A stretch of 63,847 nucleotides of DNA from Cyanobium sp. E1_MAG_00006 (GCA_027488975.1 JAIYAQ010000022.1:1-63847); one strand, 5' to 3'. Positions 18,691 to 31,680 are shown, counted from the stretch's first letter. Translations and numbers: made by a program. The notes: generated by a model not told the origin, from the letters alone.

Positions 18691-19728
18691 ATGGTTGCCA
18701 GCACACCGGCCAGTTCCACCGCCAGCAGCCAGGCCCGGACCACCGGCATCACCGCGGGCTTTGTCGGCGCCGTCGGCAACACCCCGCTGATCCGTCTCAA
18801 CGCCCTCAGTGCCCTCACTGATTGCGAGATTCTCGGCAAGGCCGAGTTCATGAATCCCGGTGGCTCGGTGAAGGACCGCGCCGCCCTGGGCATCCTGCTG
18901 GAGGCCGAGGAGCAGGGGCTGCTCAAGCCCGGAGGCACGGTGGTGGAGGGCACGGCCGGCAATACCGGCATCGGCCTCACTCACCTGTGCAACGCCCGCG
19001 GCTACAAGGCGTTGATCGTCATTCCCGACACCCAGTCGGCCGAGAAGATCGGCCTGCTGCGCAGCCTCGGCGCCGAGGTGCGCACGGTGCCGGCGGTGCC
19101 CTACCGCGACCCCAACAACTACGTGCGCCTCTCCGGCCGCATCGCCGAGGAAACCCCCGGTGCTGTCTGGGCCAATCAGTTCGACAACCTGGCCAACCGC
19201 CGCGCCCACTACAGCAGCACCGGCCCTGAGATCTGGCAGCAGACCGGCGGGCGTGTCGACGCCTGGGTAGCAGCCACCGGCACCGGTGGCACCTACGCCG
19301 GTGTGGCGCTCTATCTGAAGGAGCAGAACCCAGCCGTGCGCTGCGTGCTGGCCGATCCGCACGGCAGCTCGCTCTACAGCTGGGCCACCGCTGGATCCCT
19401 GGTGAGCGAGGGCAGCTCGATCACCGAGGGCATCGGCAACAGTCGCGTCACCGCCAACCTGGATGGGGCCCCGGTGGACGACGCCGTTCGCGTTGCCGAT
19501 CAGGCCGCCCTCGACACCATTTACGACCTGCTCTGGCAGGAGGGCCTGTTCCTGGGTGGTTCGGTGGGCATCAACGTGGCGGCGGCGGTGGAGACGGCGC
19601 GGCGGATGGGCCCGGGCCACACGATCGTCACGGTGCTGTGCGACAGCGGCGATCGCTACCGCTCCCGCCTGTACGACGGCGTCTGGCTGGCGGAGAAGGG
19701 TCTGCACCAGCCCGTGCGCCCCGCCTGA
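18691..19728 (+). CDS. cysK: Cysteine synthase (O-acetylserine sulfhydrylase)
   Basis: The enzyme makes cysteine from O-acetylserine and sulfide with PLP. The 345-residue protein has the Schiff-base lysine in NPGGSVKDRAA (K61), the substrate loop EGTAGNTGIGL (86-96) and the phosphate-binding GTGGTYAG motif. The ATG at 18691 gives a 25-residue extension before the core (FVGAVGNTPLIRL), slightly longer than usual. The frame is open far upstream opposite egtB, but that part is a shadow. The gene shares a 93-bp divergent promoter region with the ergothioneine operon, a suggestive link because EgtB consumes a cysteine-derived thiol. The CysK versus CysM type is not certain. Confidence 0.92.
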   Translation: MVASTPASSTASSQARTTGITAGFVGAVGNTPLIRLNALSALTDCEILGKAEFMNPGGSVKDRAALGILLEAEEQGLLKPGGTVVEGTAGNTGIGLTHLCNARGYKALIVIPDTQSAEKIGLLRSLGAEVRTVPAVPYRDPNNYVRLSGRIAEETPGAVWANQFDNLANRRAHYSSTGPEIWQQTGGRVDAWVAATGTGGTYAGVALYLKEQNPAVRCVLADPHGSSLYSWATAGSLVSEGSSITEGIGNSRVTANLDGAPVDDAVRVADQAALDTIYDLLWQEGLFLGGSVGINVAAAVETARRMGPGHTIVTVLCDSGDRYRSRLYDGVWLAEKGLHQPVRPA

Positions 19729-19734
19729 ACAGCC

Positions 19735-21801
19735 ATGAGCACGGCGGCGGTGGGGGATCGGATCGGCGAGCGTTATCGCCTCGAAGCGGAGTTGGCCTTC
19801 GGCAGCCAGGGTGTTCTCTGGCGCGCCAGCGACCAGCTGGCCGGCGAGGCGCCGGTGGTGCTGCGCCAGCTCGCGGCCGACCAGCCGGAGCTGCAGGAGC
19901 GCTTCTGCGCCCTCTGGCCCCGGCTGCAAGGGGTCCTGCATCCGCAGGTGCCGCGCTTCGGTGAGCTGATCGAGCACGACGGCGCTCTTTGGCTGGTGCG
20001 GGAGTGGCAGGAAGGCCGCACCTTCGCCGAGCTGCAGGAAGCCCGGCGCGAGCGCCAGCTGGTGTTCGGTGCGGGCGAGGTGCTGCTGCTGCTGCGCCAG
20101 CTGCTGCCGGTGCTCACGGTGCTGCACAGCCAGCAGATGCTCCATGGCGATCTCAGCCCCGCCAACCTGCTGCGCCGCGAGCGCGACGGCCTGCCGGTGC
20201 TGCTCGATTTCGGCCTGGTGCGCGGCCTCGCCGTTCTGCGGGATGGCCAGGGGCCGATCGGCGTCACGCCTGGCTACGGCCCGCCAGAGCTCAGCCGCGG
20301 TGAGCCGGCGGAGCCCTGGATGGATCTCTACAGCCTCGGCGTGGTGTGCCTGGTGCTGCTCAGCGGTGAGGGACCGGCCCAGCTGCTCGATCCGGTGTCG
20401 CTGGAGTGGTGCTGGCCTGCCGGTCTCGATGCTGAACCCGCGCTGCGGGCGGCTGTGGCCCGCCTGGTCAGCGCCGACCCCGCGCAGCGGTTCCGCTCGG
20501 CCGCGGCGGCCCTAGAGGTGATCCAGCAGGTGCCGATGCCCGATAACACCGGTCCTGTGCCCCGCGCTGACCGCACGGTGGTGCTGGTGCCACCGGCGGT
20601 CGAGCCGATTCCTGCCGACCCAGCCCCAGCAGGGGCCTCCCTGCCGCCCCTGCCCGCGTCCCCCGCTGCCCAGAGCCCTGCCCAGGAGGCCGCTGCCGGC
20701 CGCGCTGCCGCGCTGCGCAGCCGCCAGGCGCAGAAGGAGGAGGAGGCCGAGGGGCGCCTCTGGCCGGTGGTGCTGGCCCTGGTGGTGTCGGCGGTGCTGG
20801 GCACGGGCCTGGGCTGGCTGCTGCTGAGCCGCGGCCGGGTGGCGAACCCCACGGCTGAATCGGCCCTGCAGCTGCCCAGCAGCCTGCCGCCGGCGGAGGT
20901 GGATCAGCGCCAGCAACTGCTCAACCGCTTGCGGGCGCTGCAGATTGATCGGGGCTGGTTTCTGCGGTTGGTGGATGCCAGCCTGCTGGCTCAGTACCCG
21001 GAGCGGGGTGGCCGCCTGCCCAGCGACAGCCTGGATGACGCGCCCCTGCGCAAGGTCTGGAACGAACTGGCGGAGGAGTGGCTGAGCCGGGTCGAGCAGC
21101 TGCCGCTGGAGTTGCGCACGCGCCTGGGCAGCTTCACCGCCGGCGACTGGCGCCAGCGTCAGTCGGGCTTGGTGGCCCAGGGGCTCAGCCCGGATGTCGT
21201 GGAGCAGCTGGTGTCCGGCAGCGCCCAGAACCTGCTGCCCGGTCGCGCCGTCACCGATATTCCGCCGGAACCTTTCCGCCAGCTCTGGTTCGCCGCGGCA
21301 GACAAGGCCCTGGCCAACGTGCGCATCGAACCGATCCTGTCCCGTTCCGGCCAGACCTCGGTCGTGTCCGCCTCGGTGGAGGCCGGCGGCGCTCGCCTGT
21401 TCCCGATTCGCCTGCCGGGTCCGAGCCGGCTGGCCCTGGGGGTGAACGGTTCGCCGCTGATGCAGATGACCGTCTTCGATGCGGACGGCCGGGTGCTGGA
21501 GGCCCGCGGCCCGCTGCGGGTGGTGAGCCTCAACCGGGTGACCCGCTCGCCGGTGCAGTTGCTGGTCACCAATGAGGGTGTGGCCCCGGCCTTGATCACC
21601 CTGTCGCTACGGCCGGACCCTGTCCTCGAGCCGCCAGCCGCCAGCGCTGATGCCCCCGGCAGCGGCGCTGGCACCCCCGCTCCGCAACAGCCAGCCCGGC
21701 CCCAGCCCGCCCCCACCGCGGAGCCAGCTGCCCCATCGGCCCCAGTTGGTTCCGGCGCGTCCGAGCTTTCACCGCCAGCGGCACCACCGCCCCTGAACTG
21801 A
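19735..21801 (+). CDS. Membrane Ser/Thr protein kinase-like protein, atypical ATP-site lysine
   Basis: The 688-residue protein has an N-terminal kinase fold (about 13-270). The Gly-rich loop is weak (AFGSQGVLW) and the beta-3 lysine position carries arginine in VVLRQL (R44). The catalytic loop reads HGDLSPANLL (D139, N144), followed by LDFGLV (DFG, D158) and GYGPPEL. A Pro/Ala linker leads to a membrane segment LWPVVLALVVSAVLGTGLGWLLL (about 341-363) and a ~320-residue extracytoplasmic region ending in a Pro/Ala-rich tail. It may be an active kinase using another lysine or a pseudokinase. It lies 6 bp after cysK and is probably co-transcribed with it. Confidence 0.85.
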   Translation: MSTAAVGDRIGERYRLEAELAFGSQGVLWRASDQLAGEAPVVLRQLAADQPELQERFCALWPRLQGVLHPQVPRFGELIEHDGALWLVREWQEGRTFAELQEARRERQLVFGAGEVLLLLRQLLPVLTVLHSQQMLHGDLSPANLLRRERDGLPVLLDFGLVRGLAVLRDGQGPIGVTPGYGPPELSRGEPAEPWMDLYSLGVVCLVLLSGEGPAQLLDPVSLEWCWPAGLDAEPALRAAVARLVSADPAQRFRSAAAALEVIQQVPMPDNTGPVPRADRTVVLVPPAVEPIPADPAPAGASLPPLPASPAAQSPAQEAAAGRAAALRSRQAQKEEEAEGRLWPVVLALVVSAVLGTGLGWLLLSRGRVANPTAESALQLPSSLPPAEVDQRQQLLNRLRALQIDRGWFLRLVDASLLAQYPERGGRLPSDSLDDAPLRKVWNELAEEWLSRVEQLPLELRTRLGSFTAGDWRQRQSGLVAQGLSPDVVEQLVSGSAQNLLPGRAVTDIPPEPFRQLWFAAADKALANVRIEPILSRSGQTSVVSASVEAGGARLFPIRLPGPSRLALGVNGSPLMQMTVFDADGRVLEARGPLRVVSLNRVTRSPVQLLVTNEGVAPALITLSLRPDPVLEPPAASADAPGSGAGTPAPQQPARPQPAPTAEPAAPSAPVGSGASELSPPAAPPPLN

Positions 21802-21845
21802 CAGTGCCGCGGAGGCCGCCCCTTTTGCTCTTGTCACGCCCCGCT

Positions 21846-22343
21846 TCAGAGGCGGGCGACGGCGGCCTTGGCGTCCTTGATGTCCTGCTTGCGCCGCTCC
21901 TCCTGGCGCTTGTCGTGCAGCTTGCGGCCCTTGCCAAGGCCGATCGTTGCCTTGATCCAGGAGCCCTTGAGGTGCAGGTTGAGCGGGATCAGGGTGAGTC
22001 CCTTCTGCTCCAGCGCCACCCGCAGCTTCTCGATCTCGCGGCCGTGGGCCAGGAGCTTGCGCACCCGCAGCGGATCGTGGTTGAAATAAGCCCCCGCGTG
22101 GCTGTGGGGTGAGATGTGCACGTTGTGCAGCTGCAGCTCGCCCTTGCGGATCAGGCAGAAGCCGTCGCGCAGGTTCACCTGCCCCGCCCGGATCGACTTC
22201 ACTTCCGTGCCCAGCAACTCGAGCCCGCATTCGAGGGTCTCGAGGATCTCGTACTGGTGGCGCGCGAAGCGATTGTCCGCCAGCAGCTTGTTGGCGGCAT
22301 CCCGCAGGGCTTTGGCGCTCTTCTTGCCTCCGCCCTTCGCCAT
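21846..22343 (-). CDS. smpB: SsrA-binding protein SmpB
   Basis: SmpB binds tmRNA and delivers it to stalled ribosomes for trans-translation. The 165-residue protein has the conserved core [36 protein letters not shown], the [18 protein letters not shown] segment and the basic C-terminal tail with [18 protein letters not shown]. It is divergent from ruvB (84 bp) and convergent with the kinase (44 bp). The ssrA gene is not in this window. Confidence 0.96.
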   Translation of the reverse strand: MAKGGGKKSAKALRDAANKLLADNRFARHQYEILETLECGLELLGTEVKSIRAGQVNLRDGFCLIRKGELQLHNVHISPHSHAGAYFNHDPLRVRKLLAHGREIEKLRVALEQKGLTLIPLNLHLKGSWIKATIGLGKGRKLHDKRQEERRKQDIKDAKAAVARL

Positions 22344-22427
22344 GGCCTGCGCTGATCCCCACGATGCGTTCGACTCTCCGACCCTAGGGAGCTCCCGGCC
22401 GCCCGCTGACCCCGGTACCGTCGGGCG

Positions 22428-23533
<1,106 letters not shown>

Positions 23534-23537
<4 letters not shown>

Positions 23538-24385
23538 ACGCACTGCTTGCTCCCTCACTGGCCTCGCTGCTCTCCCGGCTGCTGGCGCCGCTGCTCGCCC
23601 TGGCCTTGCTGCTGCCGGCGGCTCCGGCTGCTGTGGCCGCAGCTGCCAGCCCCACCTCCGACCAGCCACTGCCGCAGCTATTCGAGCGCGCCCTCGCCGC
23701 TAGCCGCGATGGCAACTTCGGTGATGCCCTGCCCCTCTGGAATCGGGTGCTGGAGCTGGCGCCGCAGGATGCCGCCGCCTGGAGCAACCGCGGCAACGTG
23801 CAGCTGGCCCTTGGGGATCCCGAGGCCGCCATTGCCGATCAGGGCCGGGCGATGCAGCTGGATCCAGAGAACCCCGATCCCCATCTCAACCGCGGCACTG
23901 CCGAGGAGGCCCTGAAGCAATGGGATGCCGCCGAAGCCGATTACCGCTGGATCCTCGATCGCGATGCCGCGGCCGGCCGACTCCCCGACGCCTCGGCTCT
24001 GTACAACCTGGGCAACGTGCAGGGCTCCCGCGGCGACTGGCAGGCTGCCCGCACCAGCTTTGTGGCTGCCTCTGAGGCGCGTCCGGGTTTTGCCATGGCG
24101 CGCTCCAGTGCCGCCCTGGCGGCCTTCCAGCTGGCCGATCTCGACAGCGCTGAAACCGAACTGCGCCGCATCATCCGCCGTTATCCCCTGTTCGCTGATG
24201 CCCGCGCCGGCCTGACGGCTCTGCTCTGGCGCCGCGGCGCCTCTGGTGAGGCCGAGAGCCACTGGGCGTCCGCCAGCGGCCTGGACCCGCGCTACCGCCA
24301 GCCAGAATGGTTGCTGGAGATCCGGCGCTGGCCCCCTGAGCCGGTGTCCGCCCTCGGGGACTTCCTGGCCCTGTCTGCGCGATGA
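23534..24385 (+). CDS. TPR-repeat protein with signal peptide
   Basis: The 283-residue protein begins with a hydrophobic leader ([22 protein letters not shown]) that should direct it to the periplasm or thylakoid lumen. From about residue 50 it has several TPR-like helices, for example [39 protein letters not shown] and [23 protein letters not shown] proteins of this kind serve as assembly or scaffold factors, for example in photosynthetic complexes, but the partner is unknown. It is coupled to ruvB by a 4-bp overlap and lies 24 bp upstream of the M20 gene. Confidence 0.82.
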
Positions 24386-24409
24386 CCCCGCCGCGATGAG
24401 CAAGCTGCG

Positions 24410-25633
24410 ATGAGCACTGTTCTGCCTGCCGAGCCGATGCTCTCCGCCGGTGATCTGCGCCAGGCCCTGCAGGCGGCCCTGCCGGAGCTGATCGCTTTGC
24501 GGCGACACCTGCATGCCCATCCGGAGCTGAGCGGCAACGAGCACCAGACCGCCGCCCTGGTGGCTGGTGAGCTGCGGGGGCTGGGCTGGCGCGTGCGCGA
24601 GGGGGTGGGCCGCATCGGCGTGCTGGCGGAGCTGGGCCCGGAGCGTGATGCCGCCGGCCGGCCTGCGCCGCTGGTGGCTCTGCGGGTCGATATGGATGCC
24701 CTGCCGGTGGAGGAGCGCAGCGGCCTGCCCTTTGCCTCACGCCACCAAGGGGTGATGCACGCCTGCGGGCATGACATTCACACCACCGTCGGCCTGGGGG
24801 TGGCGCGGCTGCTGGCGCCCCTGGCAGATCGGCTCAGCGCCCGGGTGCGGCTGCTGTTTCAGCCCGCGGAGGAAACGGCGCAGGGGGCGGCCTGGATGCT
24901 GGCCGATGGCGCCATGGACGGGGTAGAGGCCCTGTTTGGCGTGCACGTGTTCCCGAGCCTGCCGGTGGGATCGATCGGCGTGCGCAGTGGCAGCCTCACG
25001 GCCGCGGCCGGGGAGCTGGAGGTGGAGGTGCTGGGCGAGGGCGGCCATGGGGCGCGGCCCCACCAGAGCACCGATGCCATCTGGATTGCGGCGCGGGTGG
25101 TGAGCGGCCTGCAGGAGGCGATCAGCCGCCGGCTCGATGCTCTGAATCCCGTGGTGGTGAGTTTCGGCCGGATTGAGGGGGGCAAGGCCTTCAACGTGAT
25201 CGCCGATCACGTGCGCCTGCTCGGCACCGTGCGCTGCCTGGATCTCGAGCTGCATGCCGAGCTGCCCGGCTGGATCGAGGACACGGTGCACGCCCTCTGC
25301 AAGGGCCACGGCGGCGCGGCGCGGGTGCGTTACCGCTGCATCTCGCCGCCGGTGCACAACGATCCCGCCCTCACCGAACTGGTGGCCGATGTGGCCACGG
25401 AGCTGGTGGGTCGTGGCCAGGTGCGCTGGCTGGAGCAGCCATCCCTCGGTGCTGAGGACTTTGCCGAACTGCAGCGGGATACGCCCGGCACGATGTTCCG
25501 CCTTGGGGTTGCCGGCCCGCAGGGCTGCCCGCCGCTGCACAACTGCGGCTTCAATCCCGATGAGGGCTGCCTGGCGGTGGGTGTCGAGGTGCTGGCCGCC
25601 AGCCTGCTGCGCTGGATGGAGCGGCGCCCGTGA
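24410..25633 (+). CDS. M20-family metallohydrolase (amidohydrolase)
   Basis: The 407-residue protein is an M20D-type aminoacylase or amidohydrolase. It has RRHLHAHPELSGNE at the N-terminus, the metal motif CGHDIHTTVGLG, FQPAEETAQGA with the catalytic and metal-binding glutamates, and the late HNCGFNPDEGC segment. This family removes acyl groups from amino acids (hippurate hydrolase, N-acetyl or indole-amino-acid hydrolases). The natural substrate here is not predictable. A zinc or manganese pair is expected. The short membrane gene starts inside its stop codon. Confidence 0.9.
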   Translation: MSTVLPAEPMLSAGDLRQALQAALPELIALRRHLHAHPELSGNEHQTAALVAGELRGLGWRVREGVGRIGVLAELGPERDAAGRPAPLVALRVDMDALPVEERSGLPFASRHQGVMHACGHDIHTTVGLGVARLLAPLADRLSARVRLLFQPAEETAQGAAWMLADGAMDGVEALFGVHVFPSLPVGSIGVRSGSLTAAAGELEVEVLGEGGHGARPHQSTDAIWIAARVVSGLQEAISRRLDALNPVVVSFGRIEGGKAFNVIADHVRLLGTVRCLDLELHAELPGWIEDTVHALCKGHGGAARVRYRCISPPVHNDPALTELVADVATELVGRGQVRWLEQPSLGAEDFAELQRDTPGTMFRLGVAGPQGCPPLHNCGFNPDEGCLAVGVEVLAASLLRWMERRP

Positions 25634-25827
25634 GCAGCCGCGAGTGGCTGGCTCTGGCGACCCCCCTGCTGATCCTGCTGGGACTGGCTGGGCTGCTGCT
25701 GCGTCAGGGCTCCGATCGCCTGCAGGCGGTGCCGGCCCTGGTGATTGGTGTGGGCCTCTTGCTGCAGAGCCTGTGGAGCTGGCGCCGCCGCCGCCGCGCC
25801 CTGCTGGCCGCCCTGCGCGAAAGCTGA
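25630..25827 (+). CDS. Small membrane protein, unknown
   Basis: The 65-residue protein has two hydrophobic segments (ATPLLILLGLAGLLL and VPALVIGVGLLLQSLW) followed by a strongly basic stretch (RRRRRALLAAL), so it is an integral membrane hairpin with a cytoplasmic C-terminus. Its GTG start overlaps the M20 stop by 4 bp (GTGA), a coupling that favours real expression. I do not recognise a family. Confidence 0.6.
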   Translation: MSSREWLALATPLLILLGLAGLLLRQGSDRLQAVPALVIGVGLLLQSLWSWRRRRRALLAALRES

Positions 25828-25848
25828 TCGGCCGGCGATAGTGAGGGT

Positions 25849-26430
25849 ATGGATCTTGATGCGCTTCACGCGGCGATCACCTCAGGCGATCCCAGCCGCG
25901 CCATGCCCGCCCTGGCGGGGCTGCGGGCCCTGTCTGCGGAGCAGGCTGAACCGCTGTTGTTGCTGGGCCTGCAACAGGAGGTCTTCATGGTGCGCTCACT
26001 CAGCTGTGCCGGCCTGGGTATGAAGCCCACAGCCGCGGGCTGGACTGCCCTGGTGCAGGCGCTCCAGCACGACGAGGACGCCAATGTGCGCGCCGAGGCG
26101 GCCAACGCCCTGGTGAGCCATTCGCTGGAGCGGGCCTGGCCCCTGTTGCTGCAGGCGTTCCAGCGTGACAGCCAGTGGCTGCTGCGCTGCAGTGTGCTCT
26201 CGGCGGTGGCCGAGCACCCCGCCATGGCTGCTGAGGATCTGCTGCAGCTGGCCCGTCTGGCCCTGGAGGATGCCGATGGCACCGTTCGGGTGGGTGGTGC
26301 CGAGATCCTCGGCCGGCTGGTGCGCGAGGGTTCCGCTGTTGCCGGTGATGCCCGCTGCGAGCTTCAGGCTCTGCAGCACGATCCTGACCACCGCGTCGTA
26401 GCTGCGGCGCTGAACGGCCTGCAGGGCTAA
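25849..26430 (+). CDS. HEAT-repeat protein
   Basis: The 193-residue protein is made of HEAT-like helical pairs (SGDPSRAMPALAGLRALS, DEDANVRAEAANALVSHSL, DADGTVRVGGAEILGRLV and DPDHRVVAAALNGL). In cyanobacteria such repeats occur in phycobilin lyases (CpcE/F type) and in assembly factors, but this one is short and has no recognisable lyase signature. No signal peptide or membrane segment is seen. It starts 21 bp after the small membrane gene, so the run from ruvB may be one transcript. Confidence 0.8.
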   Translation: MDLDALHAAITSGDPSRAMPALAGLRALSAEQAEPLLLLGLQQEVFMVRSLSCAGLGMKPTAAGWTALVQALQHDEDANVRAEAANALVSHSLERAWPLLLQAFQRDSQWLLRCSVLSAVAEHPAMAAEDLLQLARLALEDADGTVRVGGAEILGRLVREGSAVAGDARCELQALQHDPDHRVVAAALNGLQG

Positions 26431-26599
26431 GGGACGGAACGCTCGGAGCCCTGGCCCTGGCGGTTTGACCTATCGATCCGTCATCAGCTGCGCTCGGCTG
26501 CTCTGATCGACCACATTGCGCGGGTGGGGGTGCCCGTCTACCTCCGGCTGGCCTGACCCTGCAGCCCTGGGGTTTCGGCCTTGCTAGGTTTCACATGTC

Positions 26600-28183
<1,584 letters not shown>

Positions 28184-28246
28184 CCGGCCGGCGTCTGGAT
28201 GACCAACAACGACTGTTGACCAGTCCCAGCCTCATCAAACCATTGG

Positions 28247-28272
28247 GCCCGGGTTTATCCCCCGGGCTTTTT
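28247..28272 (+). terminator. Intrinsic terminator of thiC
   Basis: A 7-bp GC stem, GCCCGGG with CCCGGGC, with a 7-nt loop is followed directly by TTTTT on the + strand. This is a standard rho-independent terminator. Confidence 0.85.
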
Positions 28273-28291
28273 GTTGGGCTGTGCCGCCATG

Positions 28292-28316
28292 AAAAAGCCC
28301 CGCCTTGTGGCGGGGC
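28292..28316 (-). terminator. Intrinsic terminator of transketolase gene
   Basis: Read on the - strand, an 8-bp stem GCCCCGCC with GGCGGGGC (loop ACAA) is followed by TTTTT. It lies 25 bp after the transketolase stop and back to back with the thiC terminator. Confidence 0.85.
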
Positions 28317-28341
28317 AGAGAAGGAATCGCAGCTGAGCTGA

Positions 28342-30345
28342 TCAGCCCAGGGCCTTGGCCTTGGCCACCACGTTGTCGACGGTGAAGCCGAACTTCTCCA
28401 GGCAGACGGGGCCGGGGGCGGAGGCGCCGAAGCGGTCGATCGACACGCTGGTGCCGTCGAAGCCGGTGTACTTGTGCCAGCCGAAGGAGCTGGAGGCTTC
28501 CACCACCACACGCTTGCGGCAGGCGGAGGGCAGCACGGCTTCGCGGTAGGCGGCGTCCTGCTCCTCAAACAGCTCCACGCAGGGCATCGACACCACGCGC
28601 ACGTTCTTACCCTCGGCGCGCAGCTGAGCGGCGGCCTTGGTGCAGAGCTCCAGCTCGGTGCCGGTGCCGATCAGGATCAGGTCGGGCGTGCCGGTGCTGT
28701 CCTCGAGGATGTAGCCACCCTTGGCCACGGCGGCGGCACTGGAGTTGGCCTGGTTGGCCATCGCCTGGCGGCTGAGGATCAGCACGGTGGGGCGCTTGCG
28801 GTTGGCCACGGCCACCTGGTAGGCGCCGCTGGTCTCGTTGCCGTCGCCGGGGCGCATCACCAGCATGTTGGGGATCGAGCGCAGGCTGGCCAGGGTCTCG
28901 ATCGGCTGGTGGGTGGGGCCGTCCTCGCCGAGGCCGATCGAATCGTGCGTCAGCACATAGATCACGCCCAGCTCGCTCAGAGCCGAGAGGCGCATGGCGC
29001 CCACCATGTAGCCGGCGAACACGGCGAAGGTGCCGCCGTAGGGGATCAGGCCACTGTTGTGATATGCGATGCCGTTAAGGATCGCGGCCATGGCGTGCTC
29101 GCGAACGCCGAAGTGCAGGTAGCGGTTGGCTTCGGCTCCCTTCTGGAAGCCCTTCTCACCCTTGATATCGGTCAGGTTGGAGTGGGTGAGGTCGGCGGAA
29201 CCACCGATCAGCTCGGGCAGGTTGGGGCCGATGGCATTGAGGCAGTTGTAGGAGTGCTGGCGTGTGGCCAGGCCCTTGTCGTCGGCGCTGTAGGCCGGCA
29301 GGTTGGCGTCCCAGCCCTGGGGCAGTTCGCCGCGCAGCTGACGCTCGAACGCAGCAGCCTCGCTGGCGTACTTGGTGCGGTAGTCCGCCAGAGTCGCGTT
29401 CCAGGCGGACTCGGCTTCGGCACCGCGCTGGATGGCCTGGCGCCACTGGTCGTACGACTCCTGGGGCACCTCGAATTCGCCGTAGTCCCAGCCCAGGTTC
29501 TGGCGGGTGAGGGCGGCTTCCTCGGCGCCGAGGGCGGCACCGTGAACACCGGCGGTGTTGGCCTTGTTGGGAGAGCCGAAGCCGATGGTGGTGGTCACCT
29601 TGATCATCGAGGGCCGATCAGTGACGGCCTTGGCTTCCTCGATGGCGCGGGTGATGCCGGCGATGTCGGTGTTGCCGTCGGGCACGTGGATGGTGTGCCA
29701 GCCGTAGGCCTCGTAGCGCTTGAGCACGTCCTCGGTGAAGGACACCGCCGTATCACCGTCGATGGTGATGTGGTTGTCGTCGTAAAGCGCGATCAGCTTG
29801 CCCAGGCCCAGGTGGCCGGCCAGGGAGGCGGCCTCGCTGCTCACACCCTCCTGGTGGCAGCCGTCGCCCATGATCACGTAGGTGTAGTGATCGACGACCT
29901 TGCAGTCGGGCTTGTTGAACTTGGCGGCCAGATGGGCCTCAGCCAGGGCCAGGCCCACGGCGTTGGAGATCCCCTGACCGAGGGGGCCGGTGGTCACTTC
30001 GACGCCGGCGGTTTCAAAGGTTTCCGGGTGGCCGGGGGTGCGGCTACCCCATTGGCGGAACTGTTTGATGTCCTCGATCGTCACCGAGTCGTAGCCGGTG
30101 AGGTGCAGCAAGGCGTAGAGCAGCATGCAGCCGTGTCCGGCCGACAGCACGAAGCGGTCGCGGTTGAACCACTTGGGGTTCTTGGGGTTGTGCCGCAGCA
30201 CCTTGTCCCAGAGCGCGTAGGCCATGGGCGCCGTGCCCATGGGCAGACCCGGGTGGCCGGAGTTCGACTTGTTGATCGCGTCGACCGCCAGGAAGCGGAT
30301 GCTGTTGACGCAGAGGTTGTCGACGGAAACGGGTGCGGCGACCAT
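28342..30345 (-). CDS. tkt: Transketolase
   Basis: The enzyme moves two-carbon units in the Calvin-Benson and pentose phosphate cycles using TPP. The 667-residue protein has the substrate motif [14 protein letters not shown], the TPP-binding segment [19 protein letters not shown] and the second-half [19 protein letters not shown] segment, all in order and at typical length. The ATG at 30345 ([11 protein letters not shown]) is the expected start. Its E4P and xylulose-5-P chemistry connects to the phosphoketolase operon elsewhere in the window. It is 80 bp downstream of fabF on the same strand. Confidence 0.96.
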   Translation of the reverse strand: MVAAPVSVDNLCVNSIRFLAVDAINKSNSGHPGLPMGTAPMAYALWDKVLRHNPKNPKWFNRDRFVLSAGHGCMLLYALLHLTGYDSVTIEDIKQFRQWGSRTPGHPETFETAGVEVTTGPLGQGISNAVGLALAEAHLAAKFNKPDCKVVDHYTYVIMGDGCHQEGVSSEAASLAGHLGLGKLIALYDDNHITIDGDTAVSFTEDVLKRYEAYGWHTIHVPDGNTDIAGITRAIEEAKAVTDRPSMIKVTTTIGFGSPNKANTAGVHGAALGAEEAALTRQNLGWDYGEFEVPQESYDQWRQAIQRGAEAESAWNATLADYRTKYASEAAAFERQLRGELPQGWDANLPAYSADDKGLATRQHSYNCLNAIGPNLPELIGGSADLTHSNLTDIKGEKGFQKGAEANRYLHFGVREHAMAAILNGIAYHNSGLIPYGGTFAVFAGYMVGAMRLSALSELGVIYVLTHDSIGLGEDGPTHQPIETLASLRSIPNMLVMRPGDGNETSGAYQVAVANRKRPTVLILSRQAMANQANSSAAAVAKGGYILEDSTGTPDLILIGTGTELELCTKAAAQLRAEGKNVRVVSMPCVELFEEQDAAYREAVLPSACRKRVVVEASSSFGWHKYTGFDGTSVSIDRFGASAPGPVCLEKFGFTVDNVVAKAKALG

Positions 30346-30425
30346 GGGATACGGGTAGGGGAGGAGGTGGGAGGCGTCTGACCGCGGATGAACCTGGGCT
30401 GCACGGCGAAAGCCGTGCCGCTGGT

Positions 30426-31673
30426 TCAGCTCATCCGACGGAACGCGAGGCAGACGTTGTGGCCACCAAACCCGAAGGAGTTGGACAGCACGACGTTCAG
30501 TTTCTGTTCCCGCGCCTGATTGGGAACGACATCCAGATCACATGCGGGATCCGGATTTTGGTAATTGATCGTAGGGGGGACAAGGTTGTGGCCTAGGGCG
30601 AGCACGCCCGCCACAGCCTCGATGCCGCCGCTGCCGCCCAGCAGATGGCCGGTCATCGACTTGGTGGAGCTCACCGGGATCCGATGGGCCCTCTCACCGA
30701 GGGCGGCCTTGATCGCTGAGGTCTCGTTGGAGTCGTTGGCGGGCGTGCTCGTGCCGTGGGCATTCACGTAGTCGACCGCTTCGGGCTCCAGACGGGCATC
30801 CCGCAGGGCCAGGCGCATCGCTTCGGCACCGCCGACGCCACCGGGAGTGGGGGAGGTGATGTGGTGGGCATCGCAGGTCATGCCGTAGCCCACCACCTCC
30901 GCCAGGATCGTGGCGCCGCGGGCTTCGGCGTGCTCCAGGCTCTCCAGCACCAGCACGCCGGCGCCTTCGCCGATCACGAAGCCATCCCGCTGCGCGTCGA
31001 ACGGGCGGCTGGCGGTGGCGGGGTCGTCATTGCGGAACGACAGGGCCTTGGCGCTGGCGAAGCCCGCCACGCCCAGGGGCGTGATCGCTGATTCGGCGCC
31101 ACCGCAGACCATGGCATCGGCCAGGCCCATCTGGATCAGCCGGTAGGCATCACCGATGGCATTGGATCCCGCCGCACAGGCGGTGGCCACAGCGCTGCTG
31201 GGCCCCTTGGCGCCGATGGCGATGGCCGTCAGACCCGTGGCCATGTTCGGGATCATCATCGGCACGCAGAACGGGCTGACGCGCGATGGTCCCTTGTTGG
31301 CCAGTACGTGGGCCTGGGTCTCCATCATCAGCAGTCCGCCAACGCCGGAACCGATGGCGGTACCGACGCGATTGGAATTGCTGTCATCAATGACCAGACC
31401 CGCATGGGCGACGGCCTGCTTGGCCGCCACAACGCCGAACTGGCAGAAGCGGTCCCAGCGTTTGGCTTCCTTGGGCTCGATGTAGGCGGAAGGATCGAAG
31501 TCCTTCACCTCAGCGGCAAAGCGGCAGGCATGAGCCGAGGCATCGAACAGGGTGATGCCGGCGACCCCGTTGCGCCCCTGGCTCAGACCTTCCCAATAGG
31601 AAGCAACGTCGTTGCCGATCGGTGTGACCGCGCCCAGGCCGGTGACCACGACGCGGTGGAGACCCTCCACCAT
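30426..31673 (-). CDS. fabF: 3-oxoacyl-ACP synthase II (KAS II) FabF
   Basis: FabF elongates acyl-ACP chains with malonyl-ACP in type II fatty acid synthesis. The 415-residue protein starts [19 protein letters not shown] and has the active-site Cys in [14 protein letters not shown], the two histidines in [14 protein letters not shown] and [14 protein letters not shown], and the C-terminal [12 protein letters not shown] motif. The motif AGS replaces the more common ATGT after the Cys, a modest variation. The start MVEGLH at 31673 lies 7 bp after the acpP stop. An open frame upstream overlaps acpP and is not used. Confidence 0.95.
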   Translation of the reverse strand: MVEGLHRVVVTGLGAVTPIGNDVASYWEGLSQGRNGVAGITLFDASAHACRFAAEVKDFDPSAYIEPKEAKRWDRFCQFGVVAAKQAVAHAGLVIDDSNSNRVGTAIGSGVGGLLMMETQAHVLANKGPSRVSPFCVPMMIPNMATGLTAIAIGAKGPSSAVATACAAGSNAIGDAYRLIQMGLADAMVCGGAESAITPLGVAGFASAKALSFRNDDPATASRPFDAQRDGFVIGEGAGVLVLESLEHAEARGATILAEVVGYGMTCDAHHITSPTPGGVGGAEAMRLALRDARLEPEAVDYVNAHGTSTPANDSNETSAIKAALGERAHRIPVSSTKSMTGHLLGGSGGIEAVAGVLALGHNLVPPTINYQNPDPACDLDVVPNQAREQKLNVVLSNSFGFGGHNVCLAFRRMS

Positions 31674-31680
31674 CGATTCC

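Noticed and set aside
26431-26556. A short open frame (reading WPWRFDLSIRHQLRSAALID) in the same frame as the HEAT gene.
   Set aside because: It has no start codon and the length is compatible with chance in GC-rich DNA; readthrough of the TAA cannot be supported from the sequence alone.
28474-30381. A 635-codon open frame opposite transketolase.
   Set aside because: It mirrors the transketolase codons in a GC-rich genome and has no protein-like motifs; it is an antisense shadow, as are similar long frames opposite ahcY, xfp, glgP and icd.
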